Assembly: GCA_949987705.1 (NCBI GenBank)
Contig: OX465281.1
Coordinates: forward strand, 168,592,516 to 168,656,515
DNA: 64,000 bases
Reading direction: 5' to 3'
Source: Thereva unica
Taxonomy: Eukaryota > Arthropoda > Insecta > Diptera > Therevidae
The position numbers and the translations under genes are program-made. The notes beneath the pieces were generated by a model. It was not told the DNA's origin and made no database searches. It saw only the letters and a program-made list of their open reading frames with translations. Shown in pieces: positions 30,081-41,715 of this stretch; position 1 is the first letter of the stretch, and every line of letters begins with the position of its first letter.

Positions 30081-30086
30081 TTGTTA
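30081..30086. other. Polinton target-site duplication, right (TTGTTA)
   Basis: It is identical to 14903-14908 and directly follows the CT end of the right terminal repeat. Confidence 0.92.
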
Positions 30087-30485
30087 GCTTTCGTCGGGTC
30101 ATTTATGTGGGGGTTTCATTGCGCCAACTCCCCATAATGTTGTAAATTAATATAAAACAACACCTTTTATTCAAAATGATTAAAACTTTTCTAAATTCTA
30201 TTTCCAAAATACGTGTTATAGAGGGAGCCGTCGCAACAGTACTGATTTCAATTATTCTACTTCCCTAGCTGCTAAGCTGCTGCAATTTAATAAATAACTG
30301 CATCTCCCAACTAAGGACTGATTGCGACTAAGAACTTGGGGTACGCCACTGGTATCAAATGAAAGGATATGACAAGTAGAATACTATTACCTGCTGTCAA
30401 CTGCACATATAGAAACGAGTAAAATAGTTAGTTTGTCCAAAAATAAAAGTATTGAAACATCTATCGCCCAAACGCAAAACCAGCA
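30087..30485. other. Right flank of the Polinton, no gene
   Basis: Positions about 30352-30386 contain a GGTATCAAATGAAAGGATATGA-like segment that matches the core of the 128-bp repeat at 38.9-50 kb. The rest was not recognised. Confidence 0.5.
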
Positions 30486-32160
30486 TTTTGAAAGTACATA
30501 CCGCATATTTAGAACTGTTTATTATCTTGCAAAGAAGAATCGTCCATTCAGTGATTTACCGGATTTAGTAGATCTTTAAAAGGCAAATGGAATAAATATG
30601 GGTCGGATCTTACAGTCTGACCATTCATCCTCAGATATTGCTCTTCATATTGCTGGTGAAATGAAGAAAAAACTAGTTAACTATATACTAGAAAATGATT
30701 TTAAAATAGGTTCTATGAACGATGAGTCTACAACAATTAGTAAAAAATCTACTTTATCCATCTGCTTGCGTGTAAAAACTCCAGAAAATTAAGTAGGTAA
30801 GAAGTTTGTTTTTTGACTTGGTAGCACTAGAAAATACTGCAGCTTCTACCATTACTGAGGGGTTTTTGCAACTTTTACATCGTCATGGCTTTGATCATTT
30901 TTTGATCCGAAATTGGATTCCCTTTGCATGCCCGGAAGAAAAATTGGTGTAGCTAGACTACTGATTAACAAGTTTTCCAATATAACAGTTTAGCATTGCA
31001 GTAACCATCATTTGGAGTTAGCAGTTAATTTTTAATTGTTAATCAAATTTCCTCAGTCTGCTATATGAAAAAATTTTTCGACAAGCTATACGTCATTTAT
31101 AATGCTTCTAAAAATCGAAGAGAATTGGAAAAAAATGCTCAAGAATTATGTGTTAAATTGAATTCTATTGGGCGCATTTTGGACACTAGCTGGGTTTCAT
31201 CAAGTGCACGGTCAGTAATGTCTGTTTGGAATAATTACGAAGCATTGCACAAACATTTTGACGAAGCATCAAGCGATGTAAATTGAAGGGAAAAAGATAG
31301 AGTAACATACATATAATGAACTGAAAATAAAATTATGTGACACAAATTTTGTACATAATATGGGACTAATGTTGGATGCATTGTTGGAACTCAAACAACT
31401 TTCAAAAAAGTTGCAATCAATAAATATGCCAGAAGCTCATCGTTTAATAATTATAAAATACTGCGTGTTTTAGTCAATGCCCAATAACCCCGGAAAATAT
31501 TTTGAGATGGTTCTCCAGGCTATTGAAAGACAGAAATTCAAAAGTGGTGAATTAAAGATTGGTAATATGAATGACGCTAAAATTGATAACAAGGAATCCA
31601 AATTAAGTGAAAATATTTCATCTAGAATGTTTACAACAAGGGCATCGCACATTTCGAAGCCCAATAATGAAGATTGTGAATTAAATAGGGAAAAATATGC
31701 GCATTTAGTAAGCAGTTTAGAAATTTTTGATCATACCAAGTGGCCTGAAGATAAAATTGCAACTTTTGGAGACAAACAAATAAGCAAATTGGCCAATATA
31801 TTTAATGTGACTTCAGTGCAAGGATTTACAGAGTTTTTTAAGAATGAAAGCGAAAATCTTTACCAAAGGATTTGCAGCCATTAAAAATTGCAATTGATAC
31901 AATAATAATATCCACTGCAGAATGTGAAAGATCATTTAGCGGTATGAACATAATCCTTTCAGACACAGTCGAAACAGTCTGCAAATAAGAACAACATCAA
32001 GTTTAATGTGGCTCAAAATGGTAGGCCCGTCAATATATTTAATCCAACGGAGTATGTAGAAAGTTAGTTAAAAAAGGTCGCCGCGACACAGATTTTAGAA
32101 ATTGTGCTAAAAGGTCGACAACAAAACATGAAGAGGAGCAGTTATGGAAACTATTCTAAG
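30486..32160 (+). pseudogene. hAT-like transposase pseudogene (KIAA1586/ZMYM-like group)
   Basis: Several plus-strand segments in different frames line up with one protein. About 30500-30790: a decayed FRTVYYLAKKNRPFSDL segment, then GRILQSDHSSSDIALHIAGE and a MNDESTTISKKSTL segment holding a catalytic-type aspartate. Positions 31065-31286: FFDKLYVIYNASK, then SIGRILDTSWVSSSARSV and WNNYEALHKHF. Positions 31477-31884: a C-terminal part. About 31885-31960: the hAT dimerisation ending STAECERSFSGMN. Many frameshifts and stops make it non-functional. Terminal repeats were not identified. Confidence 0.75.
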
Positions 32161-32201
32161 AATTGTAAGTTTTGTTGAATCTCCACTATAGAAGAATTAT
32201 C

Positions 32202-32205
<4 letters not shown>

Positions 32206-32267
<62 letters not shown>
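32206..32267. repeat. (TA)n microsatellite
   Basis: Roughly 30 TA units, just downstream of the hAT-like pseudogene. Confidence 0.95.
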
Positions 32268-32270
<3 letters not shown>

Positions 32271-34084
32271 TCAGATGTATTAATTAAGCATTGCATGTGA
32301 CTGCTTGAAATAACTTATTGTAATATGTATTGCTTGAAATAAGTTTGTAATTTTTTTCTAAGTAAATGAATTCTTGTTTTTATATTTTTATTATATGCTA
32401 TTAAATTACATATCCTTTTACTTTTTAAACCACCCCAACACTTTTAACCAGCCACTTCGACCACTGGAATACCTCAAAAAGTCATCTTCAAGTATAAATA
32501 TCTCGAAAGCTATGGTAAGCTAAATATTTTATTTCATATGCTCGTCTTATTGTGATACTTCATTAAAGTCCATCGTCAAACGGCGGGCCACGGGTACAAT
32601 AAAAGTAGATGGGGTAAAAAAATTGGACCGTAAAAATTGGCCGGCGACATCCGTATTATTCCTCATTAAGCTATTCTCAACTGAAATATGTTGACGGAAT
32701 GCGGTCGTCACATTATGCGTGCCCTATCAAATAAATAGGGGCAATGAAGTAGAATTTTGTGCATATCATGTGCACAACACATTTTTTTTTTCTTAAACGC
32801 AAACAACAAGTATCAAGATACGAGAATGCAGTATACAAAAATATTACAATACATAATAATGGAATAATAAATTTCCCACAAAGATGGTTCAGCGTGGAGA
32901 GATGCTGAAGAGCCTTTCAAGCTTCGTCAGGTAGGTCCTTGAAAAAAGAAGTCTCTTCTACAAATATACGATCAGATGGAAGTAGATTGGTTATGCAACC
33001 GAAAAAAAAGGAAATGGTTTTACATCAATTCCTTGCAATTACAGTCTGCCGTGTTTTTACTGGGATGAGGTGAATTTGTTTACTTTGGAATTAATTATTT
33101 TGGAAATTTATTTTCTTTTTCTCTATATAAACAAAATCCCTTCCGCCCTCCCCCAAAAATGTAGGAGTAAACTATACGTTAAATTTTAAAAATTAACATA
33201 ATTTTTGCATTTACAGGATTTAAAAGGAAATGAAAAAGGAACAACATGAAACACAATTAACTTTAACCTCGAATTAAAATTGAATTAGTTTATTTACTGT
33301 TTTTAAATTAAAGCTGCTCTAGAAAGTGCAAACAGAAAATTTATTTTTTTCATCAAGCGTAAAATATGTCACAATTAGGCCTTGATGGAGTGCACGAAGC
33401 ATGTAATTGTTATCCCATCTTGATTACAGCCACTTCATATAAGCACACCTTTGATTATTAATTGAGTGGAGGATATAAATCCTTGGGATTCCATCGATGC
33501 AGAAATAATTCTCAGGTGAATGGCTTTGAAATTGAGCGCTAAAATTAGAGACTTTTACTACTCATGCGGTAACGCTTTTTGTAATTGTTTATTTATAAAA
33601 TTGTGCTATATAATGATGACGCACGCACGTGAGTTAAGTTGGGAAAAATGGAGGAAGTGAAATTTATTTTATTTGATAAAAATTGTATGTATTTCATTTT
33701 ACATATTGCTTTATTAATCCAGCCAATGCACGGAAAAAACGGCCAAACCTGGAAATCCTGCCAAACAGCACCAATTTGAACCAAAATTTGGATTTGGGTT
33801 CTGCTTACTCCCTATTTCAAAGTTGTCAATGAGCCGAGAGTTGCTTTTTATTTGTTAGGGGTGTATTTTTTAGGGGTGTACCCGTATTCGAAAATCATTG
33901 TAGAATTATAGATTCAAGCGATTAATCGATAGAAATTATCATTGCATCATGAATTACTAGTTACAACCCTTTTGAAAACAACCCCTATGAAAACAACCCC
34001 TACTGATTTTTTTTATTATAGCATTTAATTTAAAAATAAATATATTTTTTGATTTAAAAAAACACAAAAAAATCAAAAATATAA
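32268..34084. other. Unassigned AT-rich DNA
   Basis: No supported gene, RNA or repeat boundary was seen in about 1.8 kb. Confidence 0.5.
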
Positions 34085-34320
34085 TTAAAAATCATTTACT
34101 TCTTCATCCTCACTCTTTTCCAAGTCTTCCTCTTCTTCCTCCTCGTTTTCCTCTTGATTTATAATTGGAGCACTATTAGCACAATTGCCTCCGCTGCATG
34201 TTGAACAAGTTGAATTGCAGAAGAGTTCTACTCTTCGGCAACCGCAGGTTAAACCACAACCCTTGTTGTAGCTACAACAAATCATTTGAGTGTGTTTGTG
34301 TATGCGTGTGTGTCTCACAG
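34085..34320 (-). pseudogene. Cys-rich, acidic-tailed C-terminal fragment, unknown
   Basis: A minus-strand frame encodes a compact cysteine motif (CCSYNKGCGLTCGCRRVELF then CNSTCSTCSGGNCAN) followed by an acidic tail (EENEEEEEEDLEKSEDEEVN) and a stop. The CxC and CxxC spacing resembles CXC/TCR-type zinc-binding tails found in some transposon-encoded proteins. The upstream part is lost at the (TA)n tract and Tc3-like element that begin at 34331. It is probably a remnant of an ORF; its origin is unknown. Confidence 0.4.
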
Positions 34321-34330
34321 TGTGAAAAGT

Positions 34331-34331
34331 G

Positions 34332-34368
<37 letters not shown>
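34331..34368. repeat. (TA)n tract at left end of Tc3-like element
   Basis: About 18 TA units directly precede CACTCCGCGACACATG, the tip of the Tc3-like terminal repeat. A TA dinucleotide is the required target of Tc1/mariner elements. Confidence 0.95.
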
Positions 34369-34371
<3 letters not shown>

Positions 34372-34666
34372 TCCGCGACACATGATTGTAGGCAGCCCAA
34401 ATTTCTCAGAAAGTTTGAGTAGCAACAGATTTTTGGGAAATATAATGCCCTCATCGTATGGTGGCATAACTGTTTTATACCGATTCAAATTTTCCAATGT
34501 ATCTAATGCGTAATACATTTTTTATGAAGATTTTACTGAAAATTGCTATAAAAACCTGCGACATTTGAATGTAGGCACAGAAGTTATTTCAAAGCAGAGT
34601 GAGATTAATTGTTGTGAGTGAGATTAATTGTTTTATTTGTTAAAGCAGACAAGTAGTAAGGCAAAA

Positions 34667-35663
34667 ATGGGAAGCGGTAAAAACCTAACACTTGAAGAAA
34701 TTGGTAAAATAAAGGCTTTAAAGGAAGAAGGTTATTCCAACAGGCAAGTTGCCAGGAGAATCAACAGAAGTGCTGGAGTAGTTGATAGATTCCTGAAAGA
34801 CCCCGAAAATTATGGAAAAAAAGGAAAAGGGAAGGACGAAAAGAGCAACCAGTGCATCTGAGAGGCGCAGAATTTTAAGAATAGCATCAAATGCTTCAAA
34901 GACAGCAAAACAGATTAGAGAAGAAGCTGGAACATCTGCTAGTATTCGCACAGTGCAGCGTATACTGAAAAGTTCTCAAACTCTGCAACGTCGTCGTCTC
35001 AAGAAAAAAACACTATTAACCAAGAGGCACAAAGAGATGAGACTGGAATTCGCCCGAGCACACATGACATGGACAAACGAATGGAAAAGTGTCATTTTTT
35101 CAGAGGAAAAACGCTTTACATTAGATGGACCGGATGGATATGCGTTCTACTTCCACGATTTAAGAAAGGAGCAGAAGTTTTTATCGCGTCGCCATCGTCG
35201 CGAAGGAGGTCTCATGGTTTGGGGGGCCATCTCATACAATGGACCTATTGATTTGGCCTTTCTCAGTGGAAGATTTACAGCTAATGACTACAAAGCGGTA
35301 CTACAGAGTGCTAAACTTAAAATAATAGAAAAGATGGAAGGGTCACATTGGATTTTCCAGCATGACCACGCTGCAGTTCACACAGCCAGGGTAGTAAAAC
35401 AGTGGTTTGAGGAAGAAAATATGCAGGTTTTAGATTGGCCATCTCTATCACCGGACCTGAATATAATAGAAAATGTTTGGGGATGGCTCACCAGAAAAAT
35501 TTATGGATCCGGAACACAGTTCGATTCCATAGAGGAATTAAAAGTGGCTGTAACAACGGCGTGGAATGAAATTCCTATAGAAATTTTAAGAAATTTGTAC
35601 AGCTCCATGATTAACCGAATTTTTGAGCTTATAAATAGAAATGGTGGTACTACACATTATTAA
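34667..35663 (+). pseudogene. Tc3-like transposase, frameshifted, DD34E
   Basis: The N-terminal paired-type DNA-binding part (MGSGKNLTLEEIGKIKALKE, then ARRINRSAGVVDRFLKDP) is in one frame to 34861. The rest is in another from 34812, with the switch near an A7 run at about 34815-34822. Helix-turn-helix two is IRTVQRILKSS. The catalytic part has FSEEKRFTLDGPDGY, FQHDHAAVHTA and SPDLNIIENVWGWL. The second and third acidic residues are Asp and Glu with 34 residues between. The first catalytic position, normally Asp in FSDEKKF, is Glu here, which would impair catalysis. Length, motifs and GPDG fit the Tc3 group. Confidence 0.88.
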
Positions 35664-35726
35664 AAATATCAAAAATTTGTTTTATTAAATAATTCTTTGT
35701 TTACGTTTTAAAATATTTGTAAATTA

Positions 35727-38278
35727 GGGGAAGCCCGGGCAAGACGCATATGTTAAAGGAAAGTGTAAATAAAACAACAACCTGATAATCAGTAGAACTC
35801 TTTGAAATTTTTATTTGTACTTTGGTTAAACATCTTTGGAAAATAATAATTAAAATTAAGAAACTTAAACACTTCAATAAAAATAATAGCCCTTTAAAAA
35901 AAACAGTCAATTATTCGTTTTGCCCGTCCCCCACGGGCAAAAAGAATATGCCTCAAGGGCAAAAAGGATATATTAATGGAATAGAAATTAATCTTTTCAG
36001 TTATTGCAAAAGTAGGTGCCAGTTCCTACATAGGAGGTGCAGTTTTCATGAGCCCAACTTTTGCACTGATTACACTGAATCCAATCTTCAGTTAGGGGGT
36101 CAGTGTACCTATCAATGCACACAAAACAGTAGTAATCAGGTTCCGGGATGTTGCTTAGCGGTTTGTCAAGGCTTCGTTTCTTTTTTGTCTTGCTAGGGCC
36201 TGCTAACTCAGAAATTTTCGTCTTTTTAATATTCGCCTTTTTAAATTGTATAGCTTGATCAGCTTTGACGGGTGTAGATGTTAACACCTCCGATTTTTGC
36301 CTCTTGTGTTTGCGACCTGTTTTGGGAGCAGCCATAACTGGTATGGGTCTGATTTGCAATGGCGTTAGATTTGCTGCAGATGTTGGATGATTTACTCCCT
36401 CTAAATTTGGTGTTCCTTCTTCCTGTATATCACTGGACAAGGTGGAAGCAGGCAAAGATGTACTAGATATCTCAGTCTTAGTTGTTGTGCGTTGGTAGTG
36501 CGCTGAAGATTCAGCTATTGCCTCTGTAGGAATAGCAGATGCGTGATAAGAAAAGTCCGCTATTGTTGACGGAGGAACAGATGAGTGAGCAGTTGATGAG
36601 TCAGGAAATGGACGATCTGTCATAGTCGAAGGAGCGTAATCTTCTTCTCCAAATACATTTGGGTCAAATGGCCATATTCCTGGTTTTTTAAACCCGTTAA
36701 CTGCGTTCTGAACTGACGCACTTTTGGCGTACGCTCCACCAAAAAGTTTTGCCATATCATATTGGTTTACAACACGGCCTGGGTGCATTTTTTGAAAGGT
36801 ATTTAGTTCTTGCTCAAAATACTTTTTGAGGGGTCCATATACAGCCACATCTAGAGGCTGCATTCGATCAGTAGTGTGTGGTGCGAAAGATAAGAAGGTG
36901 ACGTGATTTTCTGTCGCGTATTCTAATCTGGATAATATTTATGGGCTACGTGATTATCAAGCAAGAGTAATACTGGTCTGGTCTCGCTGGGGCGAACTTT
37001 CTCAACAAAAAAATAAAGCCAAGCCAAAAAAGCTTCACCATGTACCCAACCATTATCCGTTACCGTCGCCTGTGAGCCTGGTGGAGCATTATCTAAGAGT
37101 CTTTCTTGCATGCGTTTTCGAGCAAATATAAAAAAGGGTGGAATAAAAGTTCCAGCTGCATTACAGCAGCATATGACAGTGGTTAATTGACCTCTTTCCG
37201 CACTGCATATCACTCCGACTTGCCTTTTGCCTTTAACACCTTGGGTGGTTTAGTTGTACTGCTCTTTATTCCCGTCTCGTCCATATTATAAATTGTTGTT
37301 GCATCGAAGTTGTATTTTTCGACCAGGTTCCAATAGTTTGAATAAAACAACTCCACCTGCGTCTTGTTGAAGCCTCTTGTTCTTGCTAAAGATGTTGGCT
37401 CCGGCGCTCTTAGTACAATTTCTGGGTGTCGACGCTTGAAACCCGAAAACCAGTCATCTCCAGCTTTTCCATTTTTAAATGGATGAGAAATATTATTTCT
37501 TGAGGCATAATTAAAAACCAATTCTAAAAAATCTGAACGCGTAAGCCCAAAAAACAAACTATCTAATTTTTTAAGATAGGCACACAACTCTCCTTCTTGT
37601 TCTGGACTAAAAACAGATGTGAACCTACCCAATTTCTTCGATTTATTTCCAGACTTAACGTGTCTCTGCAAAGTAGTAAATGGGATTCCAAATTTCTTCG
37701 CGGTTGAATTTATAGATTGCTTGTCATCTTTTACAGCTTTCAATGCCCTCTCTAGTGTTTCTTCTGACCATGCTGCTCGATCACTTTACGTGTATATTTA
37801 AACAACATCTAAAATAAAGCGAAATATTCAATTTATATGTTTTGATTGCATCTTAGCCTAAACGGGCAAAACGGATACCCTAACCGTTTTGCCCATATCC
37901 GTTTTGCCCAATGTACCAATATTTACAACAAGTGATGACTACAAATATTGCAAATAGGTAACTAAAAAATAATAATTACAAATTACACTCATTTAAACTA
38001 GCAAAATAATAAACAAATATTATTTATAAGTAACTGATTGGTAATATGAAAAGTTAGTGTACAAACCTTGGTAAAAATCGTAAGAAAACAACGAAAAATT
38101 TTTCTTTATCTGCACAACACACACTCTCGCGATTCTTGTTTTGATTGAACTGTCATGGCGTTGCGGTGGCACGTTGCCAGGGCTACACAAAAAATAGTAA
38201 TGCCATTTTAATACAAATAGTTAGAAAAAACGATTATTCTTTTTACCCGCCCTATGCTTATATGGCCCGGGTTTCCCC
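35727..38278. mobile_element. Pogo/Tigger-like transposon with PHD-finger transposase
   Basis: It is inserted at a TA (duplicated at 35725-35726 and 38279-38280) within the Tc3-like element. Short inverted tips are GGGGAAGCCCGGGC on the left and, inverted, GGGGAAACCCGGGC on the right. The transposase genes are on the minus strand. An inverted GGGCAAAACGG-type motif recurs near both ends (35920-35975 and 37863-37910), possibly transposase-binding sites. Confidence 0.9.
35997..37743 (-). pseudogene. Pogo-like DDE transposase with C-terminal PHD finger
   Basis: Three minus-strand frames form one protein. First (37210-37743): a helix-turn-helix start (SINSTAKKFGIPFTTLQRHV), CENPB-like DNA-binding region and IYNMDETGI with the first catalytic Asp. 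Second (36923-37213): PVLLLLDNHVAH with the second Asp. Third (35997-36863): MQPLDVAVYGPLKKYF with the third Asp, a low-complexity linker, and a PHD finger (CFVCIDRY...CNQCKSWAHENC...YFC). The final zinc-binding Cys is lost to the stop. Single-base slips near 37213 and 36923 break it. The partial copy at 46.5-47.7 kb has the same two slips. Confidence 0.88.
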
Positions 38279-38309
38279 TACTTCCCAAAACTGGTATAGC
38301 TGAAAGTGC

Positions 38310-38516
38310 CTACATTCAAATGTCGCAGGTTTTTATAGCAATTTTCATTAAATTCTTCATAACAAATGTATTACGCTTCAGATACATTGGCAAAATTTGA
38401 ATCGGTACAAAACAGTTATACCACCATACGATGAAGGCATTATATTTCCCAAAAATCTGTTGCTACTCAAACTTTCTGAGAAATTTGGGCTGCCTACAAT
38501 CATGTGTCGCGGAGTG
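38310..38516 (-). repeat. Right terminal inverted repeat of Tc3-like element
   Basis: It is complementary to 34369-34577 with scattered substitutions, from GTGCCTACATTCAAATGTCG to CATGTGTCGCGGAGTG. Confidence 0.9.
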
Positions 38517-38723
38517 TATATATATATATATCTATATCTATAAAAATCTCGTGTCACAGTGTTTGTTACCGTACTCCTCCGAAACGGGTTGAACAATTTG
38601 CATGAAATTTTTGGTGTATATTTGGTAGGTCTGAGAATAGGTCGTAGGCTATTTTTTATACCTTTAACCAAAAAAACAGCTGCAAAATCCAAACAAAAAT
38701 GGTAATTTTAGGAATTTTCACTT

Positions 38724-38870
38724 CATTTTAGTTTCAATAGCTTCATGGCCTACCTATTGTTTGACAAATGTAAAATTGTCATTAAATTGAATCATTACAT
38801 TTAATGAAAATTTCAAATTTACGCAGCTGTCAAACAATAGGTAGGCCATGACGCTATTGAAACTAAAATG
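38724..38870. repeat. Hairpin with 43-bp arms near Helitron 5' end
   Basis: Positions 38724-38766 and 38828-38870 are inverted copies (CATTTTAGTTTCAATAGC at the outer edge) with one mismatch and a 61-nt loop. The same hairpin occurs in copies B (44545-44691) and D (50097-50245). Copy C breaks inside its first arm. Confidence 0.9.
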
Positions 38871-41540
38871 ATCCATGGCGGCCGTCTCAAGAGGGCGGTG
38901 TACCACTTTCTTCACAACCACCTCGACATGGGTATCAAATGAAAGGGTATGATAAGTAGAATACAATAAGCAATGTAGTATACAAAATATATCTTTAGAT
39001 CCATGGCGGCCGTCTCAAGAGGCCGGACTACCACTTTCTTCACAACCACCTCAACATGGGTATCAAATGAAAGGGTATGTTAAGTAGAATATAATAAGCA
39101 ATGTAGTATACAAAATATATCTTTAGATCCATGGCGGCCGTCTCAAGAGGCCGGACTACCACTTTCTTCACAACCACCTCAACATGGGTATCAAATGAAA
39201 GGGTATGTTAAGTAGAATATAATAAGCAATGTAGTATACAAAATATATCTTTAGATTCATGGCGGCCGTCTCAAGAGGGCGGGGTACCACTTTCTTCACA
39301 ACCACCTCGACATGGGTATCAAATGAAAGGGTATGATAAGCAGAATACAATAAGCAATGTAGTATACAAAATATATCTTTAGATCCATGGCGGCCGTCTC
39401 AAGAGGCCGGACTACCACTTTCTTCACAACCACCTCAACATGGGTATCAAATGAAAGGGTATGTTAAGTAGAATATAATAAGCAATGTAGTATACAAAAT
39501 ATATCTTTAGATCCATGGCGGCCGTCTCAAGAGGGCGGGGTACCACTTTCTTCACAACCACCTCGACATGGGTATCAAATGAAAGGGTATGATAAGTAGA
39601 ATACAATAAGCAATGTAGTATACAAAATATATCTTTAGATCCATGGCGGCCGTCTCAAGAGGCCGAATTACCACTTTCTTCACAACCACCTCGACATGGG
39701 TATCAAATGAAAGAGTATGTTAAGGAGAATACAATAAGCAATGTAGTATACAAAATATATCTTTAGATCCATGGCGGCCGTCTCAAGAGGGCGGGGTACC
39801 ACTTTCTTCACAACCACCTCGACATGGGTATCAAATGAAAGGGTATGATAAGTAGAATACAATAAGCAATGTAGTATACAAAATATATCTTTAGATCCAT
39901 GGCGGCCGTCTCAAGAGGCCGGATTACCACTTTCTTCACAATCCCCTCAACATGGGTATCAAATGAAAGGGTATGATAAGTAGAATACAATAAGCAATGT
40001 AGTATACAAAATATATCTTTAGATCCATGGCGGCCGTCTCAAGAGGCCGAATTACCACTTTCTTCACAACCACCTCGACATGGGTATCAAATGAAAGGGT
40101 ATGATAAGTAGAATACAATAAGCAATGTAGTATACAAAATATATCTTTAGATCCATGGCGGCCGTCTCAAGAGGCCGGACTACCACTTTCTTCACAACCA
40201 CCTCAACATGGGTATCAAATGAAAGGGTATGTTAAGTAGAATATAATAAGCAATGTAGTATACAAAATATATCTTTAGATCCATGGCGGCCGTCTCAAGA
40301 GGCCGGACTACCACTTTCTTCACAACCACCTCAACATGGGTATCAAATGAAAGGGTATGTTAAGTAGAATATAATAAGCAATGTAGTATACAAAATATAT
40401 CTTAGGATCCATGGCGGCCGTCTCAAGAGGGCGGGGTACCACTTTCTTCACAACCACCTCGACATGGGTATCAAATGAAAGGGTATGATAAGCAGAATAC
40501 AATAAGCAATGTAGTATACAAAATATATCTTTAGATCCATGGCGGCCGTCTCAAGAGGCCGGACTACCACTTTCTTCACAACCACCTCAACATGGGTATC
40601 AAATGAAAGGGTATGTTAAGTAGAATATAATAAGCAATGTAGTATACAAAATATATCTTTAGATCCATGGCGGCCGTCTCAAGAGGGCGGGGTACCACTT
40701 TCTTCACAACCACCTCGACATGGGTATCAAATGAAAGGGTATGATAAGTAGAATACAATAAGCAATGTAGTATACAAAATATATCTTTAGATCCATGGCG
40801 GCCGTCTCAAGAGGCCGAATTACCACTTTCTTCACAACCACCTCGACATGGGTATCAAATGAAAGGGTATGATAAGTAGAATACAATAAGCAATGTAGTA
40901 TACAAAATATATCTTTAGATCCATGGCGGCCGTCTAAAGAGGCCGGATTACCACTTTCTTAACAATCCCCTCAACATGGGTATCAAATGAAAGGGTATGA
41001 TAAGTAGAATACAATAAGCAATGTAGTATACAAAATATATCTTTAGATCCATGGCGGCCGTCTCAAGAGGCCGAATTACCACTTTCTTCACAACCACATC
41101 GACATGGGTATCAAATGAAAGGGTATGATAAGTAGAATACAATAAGCAATGTATACAAAATATATCTTTAGATCCATGGCGGCCGTCTAAAGAGGCCGGA
41201 TTACCACTTTCTTCACAATCCCCTCAACATGGGTATCAAATGAAAGGGTATGATAAGTAGAATACAATAAGCAATGTAGTATACAAAATATATCTTTAGA
41301 TCCATGGCGGCCGTCTCAAGAGGCCGAATTACCACTTTCTTCACAACCACCTCGACATGGGTATCAAATGAAAGGGTATGATAAGTAGAATACAATAAGC
41401 AATGTAGTATACAAAATATATCTTTAGATCCATGGCGGCCGTCTAAAGAGGCCGGATTACCACTTTCTTCACAATCCCCTCAACATGGGTATCAAATGAA
41501 AGGGTATGATAAGTAGAATACAATAAGCAATGTAGTAGAC
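38871..41540 (+). repeat. 128-bp tandem array, copy A (about 21 units)
   Basis: Each unit carries ATCCATGGCGGCCGTCTC, a CACTTTCTTCACAACC block, GGGTATCAAATGAAAGGG and AAGCAATGTAGTATAC. Two main types alternate in places, one with GAGGGCGGGGTACC and CTCGACATGGG, the other with GAGGCCGGACTACC and CTCAACATGGG, giving a 256-bp higher-order repeat. The 60-residue open frames recurring through it are by-products, because 128 is not a multiple of three. Confidence 0.95.
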
Positions 41541-41715
41541 TCAATATACCGATTCATGGCGGCCGACGCAAGACCCATGTTCTTTGAGGCATTTCATCTG
41601 TGTAAAATTCATATCTCGAAAAGTATTAAGTCAATGGATGGTTTTTATTGTTTACTATTGACTTATGGGTGCAGCGTAGGCGCACCGGGTCCCAGCTAGT
41701 ATATATATATATATA

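Larger units (their letters stand above)
34369..38516. mobile_element. Tc3-like (Tc1/mariner) transposon with nested pogo-like insertion
   Basis: Terminal inverted repeats of about 205-210 bp lie at 34369-34577 and about 38310-38516, tips CACTCCGCGACACATGATTG, flanked by TA. The transposase is at 34667-35663. A second transposon at 35727-38278 lies between the transposase and the right terminal repeat, inflating the element from about 1.6 kb to 4.1 kb. Confidence 0.92.
38531..41699 (+). mobile_element. Helitron-like element, copy A
   Basis: It begins TCTATATCTATAAAAATCTC and ends in a small GC-rich hairpin (GGTGC...GCACC) followed by GGGTCCCAG and CTAG. It lies between A and T of a (TA)n tract, matching canonical Helitron ends (TC...CTAG, AT target). 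The interior is a 43-bp-armed hairpin and about 21 tandem 128-bp units. It encodes no Rep/helicase, so it is non-autonomous. Central tandem repeats are typical of DINE/Helentron-type elements. The class is inferred from termini only. Confidence 0.6.

Noticed and set aside
34315..34518. Frames with YIYIYI runs here, at 56436-56877 and at 59911-60234
   Set aside because: They are translations of (TA)n microsatellites.
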